A program made the translations under genes and the position numbers. A stretch of DNA of 64,000 nucleotides from Geodermatophilus sp. TF02-6 (GTDB lineage: Bacteria; Actinomycetota; Actinomycetes; Mycobacteriales; Geodermatophilaceae): contig NZ_QOHF01000005.1 in the NCBI RefSeq assembly GCF_003319115.1, forward strand, positions 62,001 to 126,000, read 5' to 3'. The notes beneath the pieces are model-generated. The model worked only from the letters and a program-made list of their open reading frames with translations. It was not told where the DNA came from and did not search any database. Of the stretch, positions 7,182-15,948 are shown in pieces (positions within the stretch are counted from its first letter, which is position 1; the number at the start of each line of letters is the position of its first letter).

Positions 7182-9344
7182 TCAGGCCCGAGCCGGCTGG
7201 GTGACCGGGGCGGCGGAGTGCGCGTGGTCCAGGTCGACGGCGTCCTCGGGGACGGACTGGGCCTTGGGCCGGCCGATGCTCTTGGCGATGGTCACCGCGA
7301 CGCCGCCCACGACCGTCCCCGCGAGCAGGCCGATCAGGAACCACAGGATCCCGGTCATCGCGAAGAGGACGAAGATGCCGCCGTGGGGTGCGCGCAGCTG
7401 CACCCCGCTGGCCGCGACGATCGCGCCGGTGGTGGCGCCACCGAGCATCATCGACGGGATGACCCGGATCGGGTCGGCCGCGGCGAACGGGATCGCGCCC
7501 TCGGAGATGAACGAGGCGCCCAGCAGCCAGGCCGCCTTGCCCTGGTCCCGCTCGGCGGGGGTGTAGAGCTTCGGCCGGATGAGGGTGCTCAACGCCATGG
7601 CCAGCGGGGGCACCATGCCGGCGGCCATGACGGTCGCCATGATGACCAGGGAGCCGCGGCTGGCGTTGGCGGTCAGGCCGGTGGTGGCGAAGACGTAGGC
7701 CGCCTTGTTCACCGGGCCACCGAGGTCGAAGCACATCATCAGGCCGAGGATGATCCCGAGCAGGGCCGCGGAGGTGCCGGTCAGGCCGTTGAGCCAGTTG
7801 CCCAGGCCGGTGAGGGCCTTGGCCAGCGGGCGGCCGAGCAGGACGGCCATGATGCCGCTGGAGATGAGCGTCGCGAGCAGCGGGACGATGACGACCGGCT
7901 GGAGACCACGCACCCCGGCCGGCAGCTTCCAGCGGCTGATCCACAGCGCCGCGAAGCCGGCGATGATGCCGCCGACCAGGCCGCCGAGGAAGCCCGCGCC
8001 CACGGTCACCGACACCGCGCCGACGACGAAGCCGGGGACGATGCCGGGACGGTCGGCGATCGCGTAGGCGATGTAGCCGGCCAGCGCCGGGACGAGGAAG
8101 CCGAACGCCGCGCCGCCGAGGACGAAGCAGATCGCCCCGAGGTAGCCCCAGAAGCCGTCGTTGAGGCCCTCGACGGGTTGGGGCAGCGACGGCAGGTTGA
8201 GGAACGTGTTGTTCAGCACCCAGTTCAGCCCGTAGCTGTTCCCGGCGTCCGAACTCGGGTCGGTGAGGGCGATCTGGTAACCGCCGAAGAGGAAACCGAG
8301 GGCGATGAGCAGACCACCCGCGGCGACGAACGGGATCATGTAGCTGACGCCGGTGAGCAGCCAGCGCCGGATCTCGGTGCCCACCCCGGGGCGTCCGGCC
8401 GGTGCGCCGGCGCTGTCGGCGGCCGCGGCCTCGCCGCCGGACACCCGGTTGGCGTTCGGGTCGTCGGCCGCGGCCAGCGCCTCGCGGATCATCACGTCGG
8501 GCTCGTTGATCGCCCGCTTGGTGCCCGACTGCACGACCGGCTTGCCGGCGAAGCGGTCCCGGTCCCGGACGCCGACGTCGACGGCGAAGATCACCGCGTC
8601 GGCGGCCCGGATGACGGCCGGGTCCAGCGGGGTCGAGCCCGAGGAGCCCTGGGTCTCGACCTGCAGGTCCACCCCGGCCTCCTGCGCCGCGGCGGTGAGC
8701 TTGTCGGCGGCCATGTAGGTGTGCGCGATGCCGGTGGGGCAGGCGCTGACGGCCACGATGCGGCGTCGGCCGGCGGCGCCGTCCGGGGTGGCGGTGCCGG
8801 TCGAGGCCGTGGACGGCGGGGTGGCGCCGGCGGAGGTGGCCGTCGCGCCGACCGCGGCCGCGGCTGGGGCGGCCGCGGGTGCGGCGGCCGGCTCCGGGGA
8901 GACGACCTCCTGCACCAGCCGGACCACCTCGGCGGCGGACCCGGCCGACCGCAGCGAGGCGACGAACTCCGACCGGACCAGCGCGCGGGCCAGCGCGGTC
9001 AGCAGCGTGAGGTGGTCGGCGTCGCCGTGCGCCGGCGCGGCGATGAGGAAGACCAGGTCGGCCGGGCCGTCGGGCGCGCCGAAGTCCACCTTCGGGTCCA
9101 GCCGGGCGAAGGCCAGCGACGCATCGGTCACCGCGGCCGACCGGCAGTGCGGGATCGCGATGCCGCCGGGCAGGCCGGTGGGCGCCTGGGCCTCGCGGGC
9201 CAAGGCGTCGCCGGCGAGCGCGTCGGCGTCGGCGGCCCGGCCGTCCGCGGCGACCAGGGCGGCGAGCCGGCGGACCACCGAGCTCTTGTCGGAACCCAGG
9301 TCGGCGTCGAGCGCGACCAGGTCGGGGGTGATCAGTGGGGGCAT
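7182..9344 (-). CDS. fruA: PTS fructose transporter subunit IIABC
   Basis: A 720-residue fused transporter. EIIA spans ~1-150 with phospho-His66 (AIPHCRSA). A low-complexity Ala/Pro/Thr linker follows. EIIB spans ~195-300 with phospho-Cys203 (VSACPTGIAHTYMAADKL). The EIIC membrane domain spans ~340-690 (FVAAGGLLIALGFLFGG, GGLVGGIIAGFAALW, FDLGGPVNKAAYVFA, EGAIPFAAADPIRVIP). It imports fructose as fructose-1-phosphate. Start ATG at 9344 has GAGAGG upstream, 21 bases after fruK, so they are cotranscribed. Confidence 0.97.
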   Translation of the reverse strand: MPPLITPDLVALDADLGSDKSSVVRRLAALVAADGRAADADALAGDALAREAQAPTGLPGGIAIPHCRSAAVTDASLAFARLDPKVDFGAPDGPADLVFLIAAPAHGDADHLTLLTALARALVRSEFVASLRSAGSAAEVVRLVQEVVSPEPAAAPAAAPAAAAVGATATSAGATPPSTASTGTATPDGAAGRRRIVAVSACPTGIAHTYMAADKLTAAAQEAGVDLQVETQGSSGSTPLDPAVIRAADAVIFAVDVGVRDRDRFAGKPVVQSGTKRAINEPDVMIREALAAADDPNANRVSGGEAAAADSAGAPAGRPGVGTEIRRWLLTGVSYMIPFVAAGGLLIALGFLFGGYQIALTDPSSDAGNSYGLNWVLNNTFLNLPSLPQPVEGLNDGFWGYLGAICFVLGGAAFGFLVPALAGYIAYAIADRPGIVPGFVVGAVSVTVGAGFLGGLVGGIIAGFAALWISRWKLPAGVRGLQPVVIVPLLATLISSGIMAVLLGRPLAKALTGLGNWLNGLTGTSAALLGIILGLMMCFDLGGPVNKAAYVFATTGLTANASRGSLVIMATVMAAGMVPPLAMALSTLIRPKLYTPAERDQGKAAWLLGASFISEGAIPFAAADPIRVIPSMMLGGATTGAIVAASGVQLRAPHGGIFVLFAMTGILWFLIGLLAGTVVGGVAVTIAKSIGRPKAQSVPEDAVDLDHAHSAAPVTQPARA

Positions 9345-9365
9345 GTCGGACCTCTCCCGGAGGCG

Positions 9366-10409
9366 TCAGCGGACGTCGCGGCCGGCGGCCGGGACGGGGG
9401 TGGTGCTCGGTGCAGGGGTGGTGCTGGTCGGGCCGGTGCCCGATGCGGCGATGGTCCGGACGGTGGTGACCTCGACCGCAGCGCCGTCCACCTGGTCGGG
9501 GATCGGGACGGCGGAGCCGGGCAGCGAGGCGCTGGCCGCGCCGTAGGCGACCGCCGTGCGCAGCCGCTCGGCGGGTGCGGCGCCGGCGAGGTCGGCCAGC
9601 AGCAGCCCGGCCAGGCTGCAGTCGCCGGCGCCCACGGTGCTGCGGACGACGATGCGCGGCGGGACGGCCGACCACACGCCCTCGGCGCTGGAGAGCAGCG
9701 CGCCGTCCCCACCCAGGGTCAGCAGCACCTCGGCCACCCCGCGCTCGTGCAGCGTGGCCACGGCGGCCAACGCGGCCGCTCGGTCGGTGGTGAGGTGGGC
9801 TTCGGGCACCCCGGACAGTTGGGCCAGCTCCTCGGAGTTGGGCTTGAGCACGTCGGGGGCGGCGTCCGGACCGGCGGACATCAGCGCCACCAGCGGCGCC
9901 TCGGAGGTGTCGACGGCGATGCGGGCGCCGGTGTCCCGCAGCGAGCGCACCAGCTCGGCGTACCAGTCGACCGGCGTGTCCGGCGGCAGCGAGCCGGAGA
10001 GGACCACCCAGCGGGCGCCCTCGGCGTACCGGTGCAGCACGTCGGCGAGGGCGGCGCGGGTGCGGACGTCCAGCGGGGCGCCGGGCTCGTTGAGCTTGGT
10101 GGTGGTGCCGTCGGGCTCGGCCACCGTGTAGTTGGTGCGGACGGCGGTGGGGACGGCCACCGTGGCCATCGGCAGGCGCAGCCGCTGCAGGGCCCCCACG
10201 ATCGGGTCGTCGTCGGCCGCAGGCAGCACGGTGACGACCTCCTCGCCGGCCGCGGCGACCGCGCGGGCGACGTTGACGCCCTTGCCGCCCGGCTCGGTGG
10301 AGCTCGGCGCCAGGCGGACGACGCTGCCGCGCACCAGCGGGCCGGGTAGGGAGAGGGTGCGGTCCAGACTCGGGTTGGCGGTGAGGGTGACGACGCGGGG
10401 AGCGGGCAC
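9366..10409 (-). CDS. fruK: 1-phosphofructokinase
   Basis: A PfkB-family kinase of 347 residues converting fructose-1-phosphate to fructose-1,6-bisphosphate. It has the substrate-loop signature ANPSLDRTL, the GGKGVNVARA motif, KLNEPG and the catalytic VGAGDCSLAG. A longer frame begins with ATG at 10436, but AGGAGG lies inside that extension exactly 6 bases before GTG 10409 (VPAPRVVTLT), so I choose 10409. It sits between fruR and fruA in one operon. The C-terminal ~40 residues are a Pro/Thr/Ala-rich tail not typical of the family. Confidence 0.95.
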   Translation of the reverse strand: MPAPRVVTLTANPSLDRTLSLPGPLVRGSVVRLAPSSTEPGGKGVNVARAVAAAGEEVVTVLPAADDDPIVGALQRLRLPMATVAVPTAVRTNYTVAEPDGTTTKLNEPGAPLDVRTRAALADVLHRYAEGARWVVLSGSLPPDTPVDWYAELVRSLRDTGARIAVDTSEAPLVALMSAGPDAAPDVLKPNSEELAQLSGVPEAHLTTDRAAALAAVATLHERGVAEVLLTLGGDGALLSSAEGVWSAVPPRIVVRSTVGAGDCSLAGLLLADLAGAAPAERLRTAVAYGAASASLPGSAVPIPDQVDGAAVEVTTVRTIAASGTGPTSTTPAPSTTPVPAAGRDVR

Positions 10410-10458
10410 GGACGACCTCCTGGGTTGCGTGCTCATGCGAGTGCTCGTGCGACGGGTC

Positions 10459-11226
10459 TCATGCGACCACGACCTCGACGCCGGCGTCCTCCAGGCGGGC
10501 GACGTCCGCGGGGACGACGTCGGCGTCGGTGACCAGCACGTCGACGTCGTCCGGCGACGCGAAGCGGACCAGGTGCTCCCGGCCGAGCTTGCTGCTGTCG
10601 GCGAGGACCACCACCCGCTGCCCGGAGCGGGCCATGCCGCGCTTCACCGAGGCCTCCGCCTCGTCGGGCGTGGTGAAGCCGTGGGCGGGGGTGATGCCGT
10701 TGGCCCCGAGGAAGGCGACGTCGACCCGCAGGTCGGCCAGGGCACCGACCGCCGACTCGCCGACCGTGCACTGGGTGATGCCGCGCACCCGGCCGCCGAG
10801 GACCTGCAGGGTCACGCCGGGGGCGCAGGCCAGCCGGGCCGCGATCGGCACCGAGTTGGTGGCCACGAACAGCCGCCGGTCGCCGGGCAGCACCTCGGCC
10901 AGGGCGGCCGTGGAGCTGCCGCCGTCGAGCAGCAGGCTGCCGTCGGCACCGGGCAGCAGGTCGAGCGCCGCGGCGGCGATCTTGCGCTTCTGCTCGCTGC
11001 GGGTGCCGTGCCGCTCGCCCAGGGCGGTCTCCACGTACGTCAGAGCGCCGGCCGGGACCGCGCCACCGTGCACCCGGCGCAGCATGCCGGCCCGCTCCAG
11101 GAGGGCCAGGTCGCGCCGGACGGTCTCGGTGGTGACCGCGAACTCCTCGGCGAGGGCGGTGACCGAGACCCGGCCGCGGTCGGTGACCAGCGCGGCGATG
11201 GTCTGCTGGCGTTCCTCGGCGTACAC
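10459..11226 (-). CDS. fruR: DeoR family transcriptional regulator of the fru operon
   Basis: A 255-residue regulator. The DeoR helix-turn-helix is at ~3-57 (RQQTIAALVTDRGRVSVTAL, then TTETVRRDLALLERAGMLRRVHGGA). The sugar-phosphate-sensing domain has LLDGGSSTAALAEVLP, VATNSVPIAARLA and VAFLGANGI. Start GTG at 11226 is set by GAGGAGG upstream; a longer frame from 11256 lacks this support. It is first in the fru operon and divergent from ptsI. Family members are released from DNA by fructose-1-phosphate, so it probably controls both directions. Confidence 0.93.
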   Translation of the reverse strand: MYAEERQQTIAALVTDRGRVSVTALAEEFAVTTETVRRDLALLERAGMLRRVHGGAVPAGALTYVETALGERHGTRSEQKRKIAAAALDLLPGADGSLLLDGGSSTAALAEVLPGDRRLFVATNSVPIAARLACAPGVTLQVLGGRVRGITQCTVGESAVGALADLRVDVAFLGANGITPAHGFTTPDEAEASVKRGMARSGQRVVVLADSSKLGREHLVRFASPDDVDVLVTDADVVPADVARLEDAGVEVVVA

Positions 11227-11290
11227 GGCCAGCCTCCTCCCCCGCCCACCCCGCACCCCGGGCCACCACCGTGCCCGTTTGTGTGGTTTC

Positions 11291-11336
11291 GGCGTTGTGA
11301 TGGCGTTGTTCTACGTCCGTTACTTTGACAAGTCAA
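11291..11336 (-). promoter_or_regulatory. fruR promoter with direct-repeat operator candidate
   Basis: On the minus strand TTGACT (11336-11331) and TAGAAC (11313-11308) are separated by 17 bases, a good -35/-10 pair reading toward fruR. Two copies of GGCGTTGT (11291-11298 and 11302-11309, plus-strand view) repeat at 11 bp and overlap the -10 box. TTGAC-2-GTCAA is an inverted repeat on the -35. These are candidate FruR sites; none is proven. Confidence 0.5.
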
Positions 11337-11434
11337 CACCTTTCGTGACTCTGGTCACCGGGAGAGGATGAGTGTGCTGCAGCCGTCCCCCCGCTCGTGT
11401 CCCGCAGGACCCCGACCCGCTCTGCGAGGTGCCC

Positions 11435-13147
11435 ATGTCCGCCACCGCTCCCGGAACCGCAGCCCTGTCCTCCCCGGACGGCTCGGCGGTGCTGACCGGT
11501 ACCCCCGTCGTCCCGGGAGTGGCCTACGGGCCCGTGGTCCGCCCCTCCGGTGCGGTCCGGCTGCCCGCCGACGACGGCGCCGTCGTCGCGGAGGAGGAGC
11601 GGGCGGCGGAGAGGGAGCGCTTCACCGCGGCCGCCGAGATGGTCGCCGACCGCCTCTCCGAACGCGCCGGCGCGGCCACCGGGGCGAGCGCGGAGGTACT
11701 GGCCGCCACGGCCGGGCTCGCCCGTGACCGCGGCCTGCTGTCGGCGGTCGAGCAGCGGATCGACGCGGGCTCGCCCGCCGCGGTCGCGACGGTGCAGGCC
11801 GCCCAGCAGTTCGTCGACCTCTTCACCGGCCTGGGCGGGGTCATGGCCGAGCGGGTGACCGACGTGCGCGACGTCCGGGACCGGATCGTCGCCCAGCTGA
11901 CCGGCCAGCACGAGCCGGGCGTGCCCCGCCCCGAGGCGCCCTCGGTCCTGCTGGCCGAGGACCTCGCGCCCGCCGACACCGCGGGGCTGGACCCCGCCCG
12001 CATCGCCGGGCTGGGCACCCGCCTGGGCGGGACGACCAGCCACACGGCGATCATCGCCCGCCAGCTCGGGCTGCCCTGCGTGGTCGCCGTCGGCGGGCTG
12101 GACGACGTCCCGGAGGGAGCGACCGTCCTGCTCGACGGCGAGCAGGGCACGGTCACCGTCGACCCCGACCCGGCCGAGGCGCGTGCCCGGGTGGACGCCG
12201 CGCAGGCCGCCGCGGCGGCCCTGGCCGGCTACCGCGGCCCGGGGGGCACCCGGGACGGGCTCGCGGTGAAGGTCCTGGCCAACGTCCAGGACGGCGCGGG
12301 CGCGCGGACCGCGGCCGCGGCGCACGCCGAGGGGGTCGGCCTGCTGCGCACCGAGCTGGACTTCCTCAGCCGGACCGAGGAGCCCTCGGTGGAGGAGCAG
12401 GCCCGCGGCTACGCCGAGGTGTTCGAGGCCTTCCCCGGCCGGCGGGTCGTCGTCCGCACCCTGGACGCCGGCTCGGACAAGCCGCTGGCGTTCGCCACGA
12501 TGCCCGACGAGGCCAACCCCGCGCTCGGCGTCCGCGGCCTGCGGGTCGCCCGCCGCGACCCCGGGCTGCTCGAACGCCAGCTGGACGCCATCGCCGAGGC
12601 CGCCGGGCGCACCGACGCCGAGGCGTGGGTGATGGCGCCGATGGTGGCGACCGTCGCGGAGGCGGCGGGGTTCGCCGAGCTGGTGCGCGCCCGCGGGCTG
12701 GTCCCCGGCGTGATGATCGAGGTGCCGTCGGCGGCCCTGCACGCCGAGCGGCTGCTGCGGCACGTCGACTTCCTGTCGATCGGCACCAACGACCTGTCGC
12801 AGTACACGCTCGCCGCCGACCGGCTCTCCGCGGACCTGGCCGACCTCACCGACCCGTGGCAGCCGGCCCTGCTCGAGCTGGTGGGGGTCACCGCCGAGGC
12901 CGGGCAGCGCACCGGCCGGCCGGTCGGGGTCTGCGGCGAGGCCGCGGCCGACCCGCTGCTGGGCTGCGTGCTCGTCGGCCTGGGGATCACGTCGCTGTCG
13001 TGCGCGGTGTCCTCGATCGCCGGCGTCGGAGCGCGGCTGGCCGTCACCGACAGCGACGCCTGCCGCCGCGCCGCCGAGGCGGCGCTGGGAGCCGACGACC
13101 CGCGGGCGGCCCGCGCCGCGGCGCGCGAGGCCCTCGGCGCCGGCTGA
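11435..13147 (+). CDS. ptsI: Phosphoenolpyruvate-protein phosphotransferase (PTS Enzyme I)
   Basis: A 570-residue Enzyme I that takes phosphate from PEP and passes it to HPr. The phospho-His is ~203 in GGTTSHTAIIARQLGLP. The PEP-binding barrel has GVGLLRTELDFL, TLDAGSDKPL, IGTNDLSQYTLAADR and VCGEAAADP with the catalytic cysteine near 498. Start ATG at 11435 follows GCGAGGTG. It is divergent from fruR, and completes a self-contained fructose PTS with ptsH and fruA. Confidence 0.96.
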   Translation: MSATAPGTAALSSPDGSAVLTGTPVVPGVAYGPVVRPSGAVRLPADDGAVVAEEERAAERERFTAAAEMVADRLSERAGAATGASAEVLAATAGLARDRGLLSAVEQRIDAGSPAAVATVQAAQQFVDLFTGLGGVMAERVTDVRDVRDRIVAQLTGQHEPGVPRPEAPSVLLAEDLAPADTAGLDPARIAGLGTRLGGTTSHTAIIARQLGLPCVVAVGGLDDVPEGATVLLDGEQGTVTVDPDPAEARARVDAAQAAAAALAGYRGPGGTRDGLAVKVLANVQDGAGARTAAAAHAEGVGLLRTELDFLSRTEEPSVEEQARGYAEVFEAFPGRRVVVRTLDAGSDKPLAFATMPDEANPALGVRGLRVARRDPGLLERQLDAIAEAAGRTDAEAWVMAPMVATVAEAAGFAELVRARGLVPGVMIEVPSAALHAERLLRHVDFLSIGTNDLSQYTLAADRLSADLADLTDPWQPALLELVGVTAEAGQRTGRPVGVCGEAAADPLLGCVLVGLGITSLSCAVSSIAGVGARLAVTDSDACRRAAEAALGADDPRAARAAAREALGAG

Positions 13148-13320
13148 CAGCCCGGGGAGCGTCGCGGCGAGGAGGGGCGCCGGGGCCGGCGCTCCGCCGC
13201 GCTGGGTGAAGGACCATCGGCGCGCCCGGCGATCTGCCTGTCTTCCTTCGGAACAACCGGGCCTGTACCTGCGCTGTCACAGGTATAGGTCCCACGAGCC
13301 CGAGAGGAAGACGGCTACAG

Positions 13321-13470
13321 ATGAGCAGCACGACCTCCAACTGGCGGCGGCGTCGGCAGGCGGCGCGGACGCGCCGGGCGCTCGACCGCGCCCTCACGCG
13401 CAGCAGCAGCCCGGCGATGCGCGACGAGCTGCTGACGATGGCGAACGCCAGCGGCATCAGCCTCCGCTGA
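13321..13470 (+). CDS. Small basic protein, about 49 residues
   Basis: ATG at 13321 with AGGAAG nine bases upstream opens a 49-residue frame: MSSTTSNWRRRRQAARTRRA, then LDRAL, and SPAMRDELLTMANAS near the end. It is strongly basic at the N terminus and helical in look. Similar short Arg-rich proteins are common in Geodermatophilaceae-like genomes, with no known role. Upstream (13265-13300) is an ACCTG-8-CAGGT inverted repeat that may be regulatory. A hairpin at 13650 would terminate it. Confidence 0.65.
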   Translation: MSSTTSNWRRRRQAARTRRALDRALTRSSSPAMRDELLTMANASGISLR

Positions 13471-13634
13471 GGAAGGACCCCCCTGCCCCCTGCCCCCCGC
13501 CACTCGCAGGCTCGCGGCGGGACCCTGCAGGAGGGCCGCCCCCTGCCCCCGCCACTCGCAGGCTCGCGGCGGGACCCTGCAGGAGGGCCGCCCCCTGCCC
13601 CCGCCACCCGCAGGCTCGCGGCGGGAGGCGGCCG
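13471..13634. repeat. GC-rich dispersed element, copy 4: tandem array of 52-bp units
   Basis: Three head-to-tail copies of the element core repeat at exactly 52 bp (CACTCGCAGG at 13501, 13553 and, as CACCCGCAGG, 13605). Each unit includes GCAGGCTCGCGGCGGGACCC and GCAGGAGGGCCGCCCCCTG. The array opens with AAGGACCCCCCTG. This 321-base gap between the small basic protein and the cyclase holds only this array and one hairpin. Confidence 0.8.
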
Positions 13635-13649
13635 GAGGGGGACAGATCC

Positions 13650-13680
13650 GCGACCCCGGCCTCGTGGAGACCGGGGTCGC
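13650..13680 (+). terminator. Hairpin terminator
   Basis: Perfect 10-bp arms GCGACCCCGG (13650-13659) and CCGGGGTCGC (13671-13680) with an 11-base loop. It lies downstream of the small basic protein and the 52-bp array, 111 bases before the cyclase gene. Confidence 0.65.
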
Positions 13681-13791
13681 TCGCTGTCCGGGTCCGGACG
13701 GCGGGCCGACGTCCTCCCTTCGGGGCGTCGCGCTCAACCGACCGGGCCGGGGTGCCGATGAGGGGGGCATGAGCAGTGCGGGCGGCCGGCG

Positions 13792-15840
13792 GTGACCGGC
13801 GCGGCGACAGCCGAGCCGCGGGAGACCTCGGGCGCCACGACCGGGCTGGTGGTCGGCTACGTCCGCAAGCACGGCGGGGAGCCGGCGGTGGAGGAGGTGC
13901 TGCGCCGGGCCGGCGTGCCCTGGACCGCCGAGGAGCTGTCCCAACCGTCGCACTGGACCAGCTACGACACCCGCATCCGGCTGTTCCGGGCCGCCACCGA
14001 CGTCCTCGGTGACCCGGCGACGATGTTCCGCGTCGGCCGGGAGGCCCTGACCCACGGGATGCACGCCGGCCAGGTGCTGCTGATCCGCGTCATGGGCTCG
14101 CCGCGGCAGGTGTACCGCAGGCTGCCGCCGGCCGTGGCCAAGTTCTCCACGACGTCGACCATGCAGGTCGTCGACTGCGGCGCCGGCTCCGCCACTGTCC
14201 GCTTCACCCTGCACGACGGCTACGCCCACTCCCGGCTGGACTGCGACTACGCGCAGGGCCTGATCAGCATGGTGCCGGCCGTGTTCGGGCTGGCACCGGC
14301 GAGCATCCGGCACGACGAGTGCGAGTCCGACGGGTACCCGGCCTGCGTCTACCACGTCACCTGGGAGCGTCACCGCCGGCTGCGGCGCCCCCCGCACGCG
14401 GCGGACGCCGAGCTCGCCGCGCTCCGCGCGCAGCTGCGGGCGCTGCAGTCGACCGCGACCGACCTGGTCGCCAGCGACGACGTGGACACGGTGCTGCGCC
14501 GGATCGTCACCCGCGCCGGCGAGGCGGTGCTCGCCCCCGCCTACCTGCTGGCCGTGGCCGACCCCGGCGGCGGGCCGCACCTGGTGCACAGCGCCGGGCT
14601 GCCGGAGCAGGAGGTGCCGGCCATGACGGCGCGGCTGCTGGCCGGCGAGCACCTGGGGCCGGACGCCGTCGTCGTCGACGTCGCCTCCGCCCGTCGCCGG
14701 CACGGTCGGCTCGCGGCCCTGTACGCACCCGGCGTGGGCCTGCTCGGCGACGAGGCGGCGATGCTCACCGCCCACGCCGGGTACGCCGCCGCCGCGCTGG
14801 ACCTGCTCATCGCGCTCACGGACGCCCGGCGGGAGGCCGACCGGGCCGGCACGCTGCTCAGCCTGGCGCACGAGCTCGCCGGCGCCACCGATGCCGCGGC
14901 CGTGTGCACGGTGGTGGCCGAGGCGCTCCCTCGCGTGGTCGGCTGCGACAGCGCCTCCGTGATGCTGTGGGACCCCGCCGAGGGCTGTCTGCGGACGGCC
15001 GCCTCCGTCGACTCCGCGGAGCGTCGGCTCGTGCGGTCGACGGTGCTGTACGCGGAGGAGGTCCCCGAGCTGGTCGGGATGCTGAGCGACCGGGAGCCGC
15101 GCTTCCTGCGACCGGACTCGAGCAGCCCGCTGCTGCGCGACCTGCTGCACGCCCTCGACCTCACCGACGTGGTCGCCGTCCCGGTGCTGGCCGGCCGGAC
15201 CTTCCTGGGGGTGGCGACCGCCAGCTGGCCGGCCGGCCGGGCGCCCGCCGTGCTGGCCGGGGATGCGCTCGTCCGGCTCCGCGGTGTCGGGGACCAGGCC
15301 GCCACGGCGCTGCAGCGGGTCCGGCTGCTGGAGACCGTCCGGCGCCAGGCGACGCACGACGGGCTCACCGGACTGCCCAACCGGGCGCTGTTCCGCGACC
15401 GGATGGAGGCCGCGCTGGCCGCCCTCGCCCCCGACGGGCACGTGGGCGTGCTCTTCTGCGACCTGGACCGCTTCAAGGCGGTCAACGACACCCTCGGCCA
15501 CGCGGCCGGCGATGAGCTGCTGCGCCAGGTCGCCGCGCGGCTGCGGGCCGCCGTGCGCCCCGGTGACACCGTCGGCCGGCTCAGCGGCGACGAGTTCGCC
15601 GTGCTGCTGCCCCGCCTCGCCCGACCCGCCGACGCCGACCGCGTCGTCGCCCGCGTCCTGGGCTGCTTCGACCAGACCTTCCGCCTGGACGGCAGCGAGA
15701 TCCGCGTCGGCACCAGCATCGGGGTCGCCGTCCACGGCGGTCCGGAGGGCAGCGCGGATGCGCTGCTGCGCACCGCGGACGCCGAGATGTACCGGCACAA
15801 GCACCTCCGGCGCGACGAGCCGGACGCCGTCGGGGGCTGA
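13792..15840 (+). CDS. GAF/GGDEF diguanylate cyclase with a V4R-like N-terminal domain
   Basis: A 682-residue cytoplasmic signalling protein. Residues ~15-200 resemble the 4-vinyl-reductase/heme-NO-associated sensor fold (GMHAGQVLLIRVMGSPRQVY, then HDECESDGYPACVYHVTWER). Two GAF-like regions follow (~215-350 and ~360-510). The C-terminal cyclase domain (~515-675) has LTGLPNRALFRDRM, FCDLDRFKAVNDTLGHAAGD and the active loop SGDEF at ~598-602 in place of GGDEF. The SG variant is compatible with activity in other cyclases. There is no EAL domain. It probably makes cyclic di-GMP in response to a small ligand; the ligand is unknown. Confidence 0.88.
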   Translation: MTGAATAEPRETSGATTGLVVGYVRKHGGEPAVEEVLRRAGVPWTAEELSQPSHWTSYDTRIRLFRAATDVLGDPATMFRVGREALTHGMHAGQVLLIRVMGSPRQVYRRLPPAVAKFSTTSTMQVVDCGAGSATVRFTLHDGYAHSRLDCDYAQGLISMVPAVFGLAPASIRHDECESDGYPACVYHVTWERHRRLRRPPHAADAELAALRAQLRALQSTATDLVASDDVDTVLRRIVTRAGEAVLAPAYLLAVADPGGGPHLVHSAGLPEQEVPAMTARLLAGEHLGPDAVVVDVASARRRHGRLAALYAPGVGLLGDEAAMLTAHAGYAAAALDLLIALTDARREADRAGTLLSLAHELAGATDAAAVCTVVAEALPRVVGCDSASVMLWDPAEGCLRTAASVDSAERRLVRSTVLYAEEVPELVGMLSDREPRFLRPDSSSPLLRDLLHALDLTDVVAVPVLAGRTFLGVATASWPAGRAPAVLAGDALVRLRGVGDQAATALQRVRLLETVRRQATHDGLTGLPNRALFRDRMEAALAALAPDGHVGVLFCDLDRFKAVNDTLGHAAGDELLRQVAARLRAAVRPGDTVGRLSGDEFAVLLPRLARPADADRVVARVLGCFDQTFRLDGSEIRVGTSIGVAVHGGPEGSADALLRTADAEMYRHKHLRRDEPDAVGG

Positions 15841-15852
15841 CCCGCCCGGGCC

Positions 15853-15913
15853 AGGCATGGGAAGCGATCCCTACGTCTCGGCGCTCCTGACGTAGGGATC
15901 GCTTCCCATGCCT
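15853..15913. repeat. 25-bp-arm palindrome, copy A
   Basis: Perfect inverted repeat: arms 15853-15877 and 15889-15913 with an 11-base loop. The arm begins AGGCATGGGAAGCGATCCC. It lies exactly between the converging cyclase and phosphatase genes and would work as a two-way terminator. The second copy at 21.57 kb differs at paired positions with matching changes in both arms. Confidence 0.9.
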
Positions 15914-15948
15914 CGGTGCCTGCGCCTCGGTGCCTGCGCCTCGGTGCG

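Noticed and set aside
7137..10349. Very long plus-strand open frame opposite fruA/fruK
   Set aside because: It is the antisense of clear PTS genes; its translation is His/Gly/Arg-rich low-complexity sequence, as expected from GC-rich third positions.
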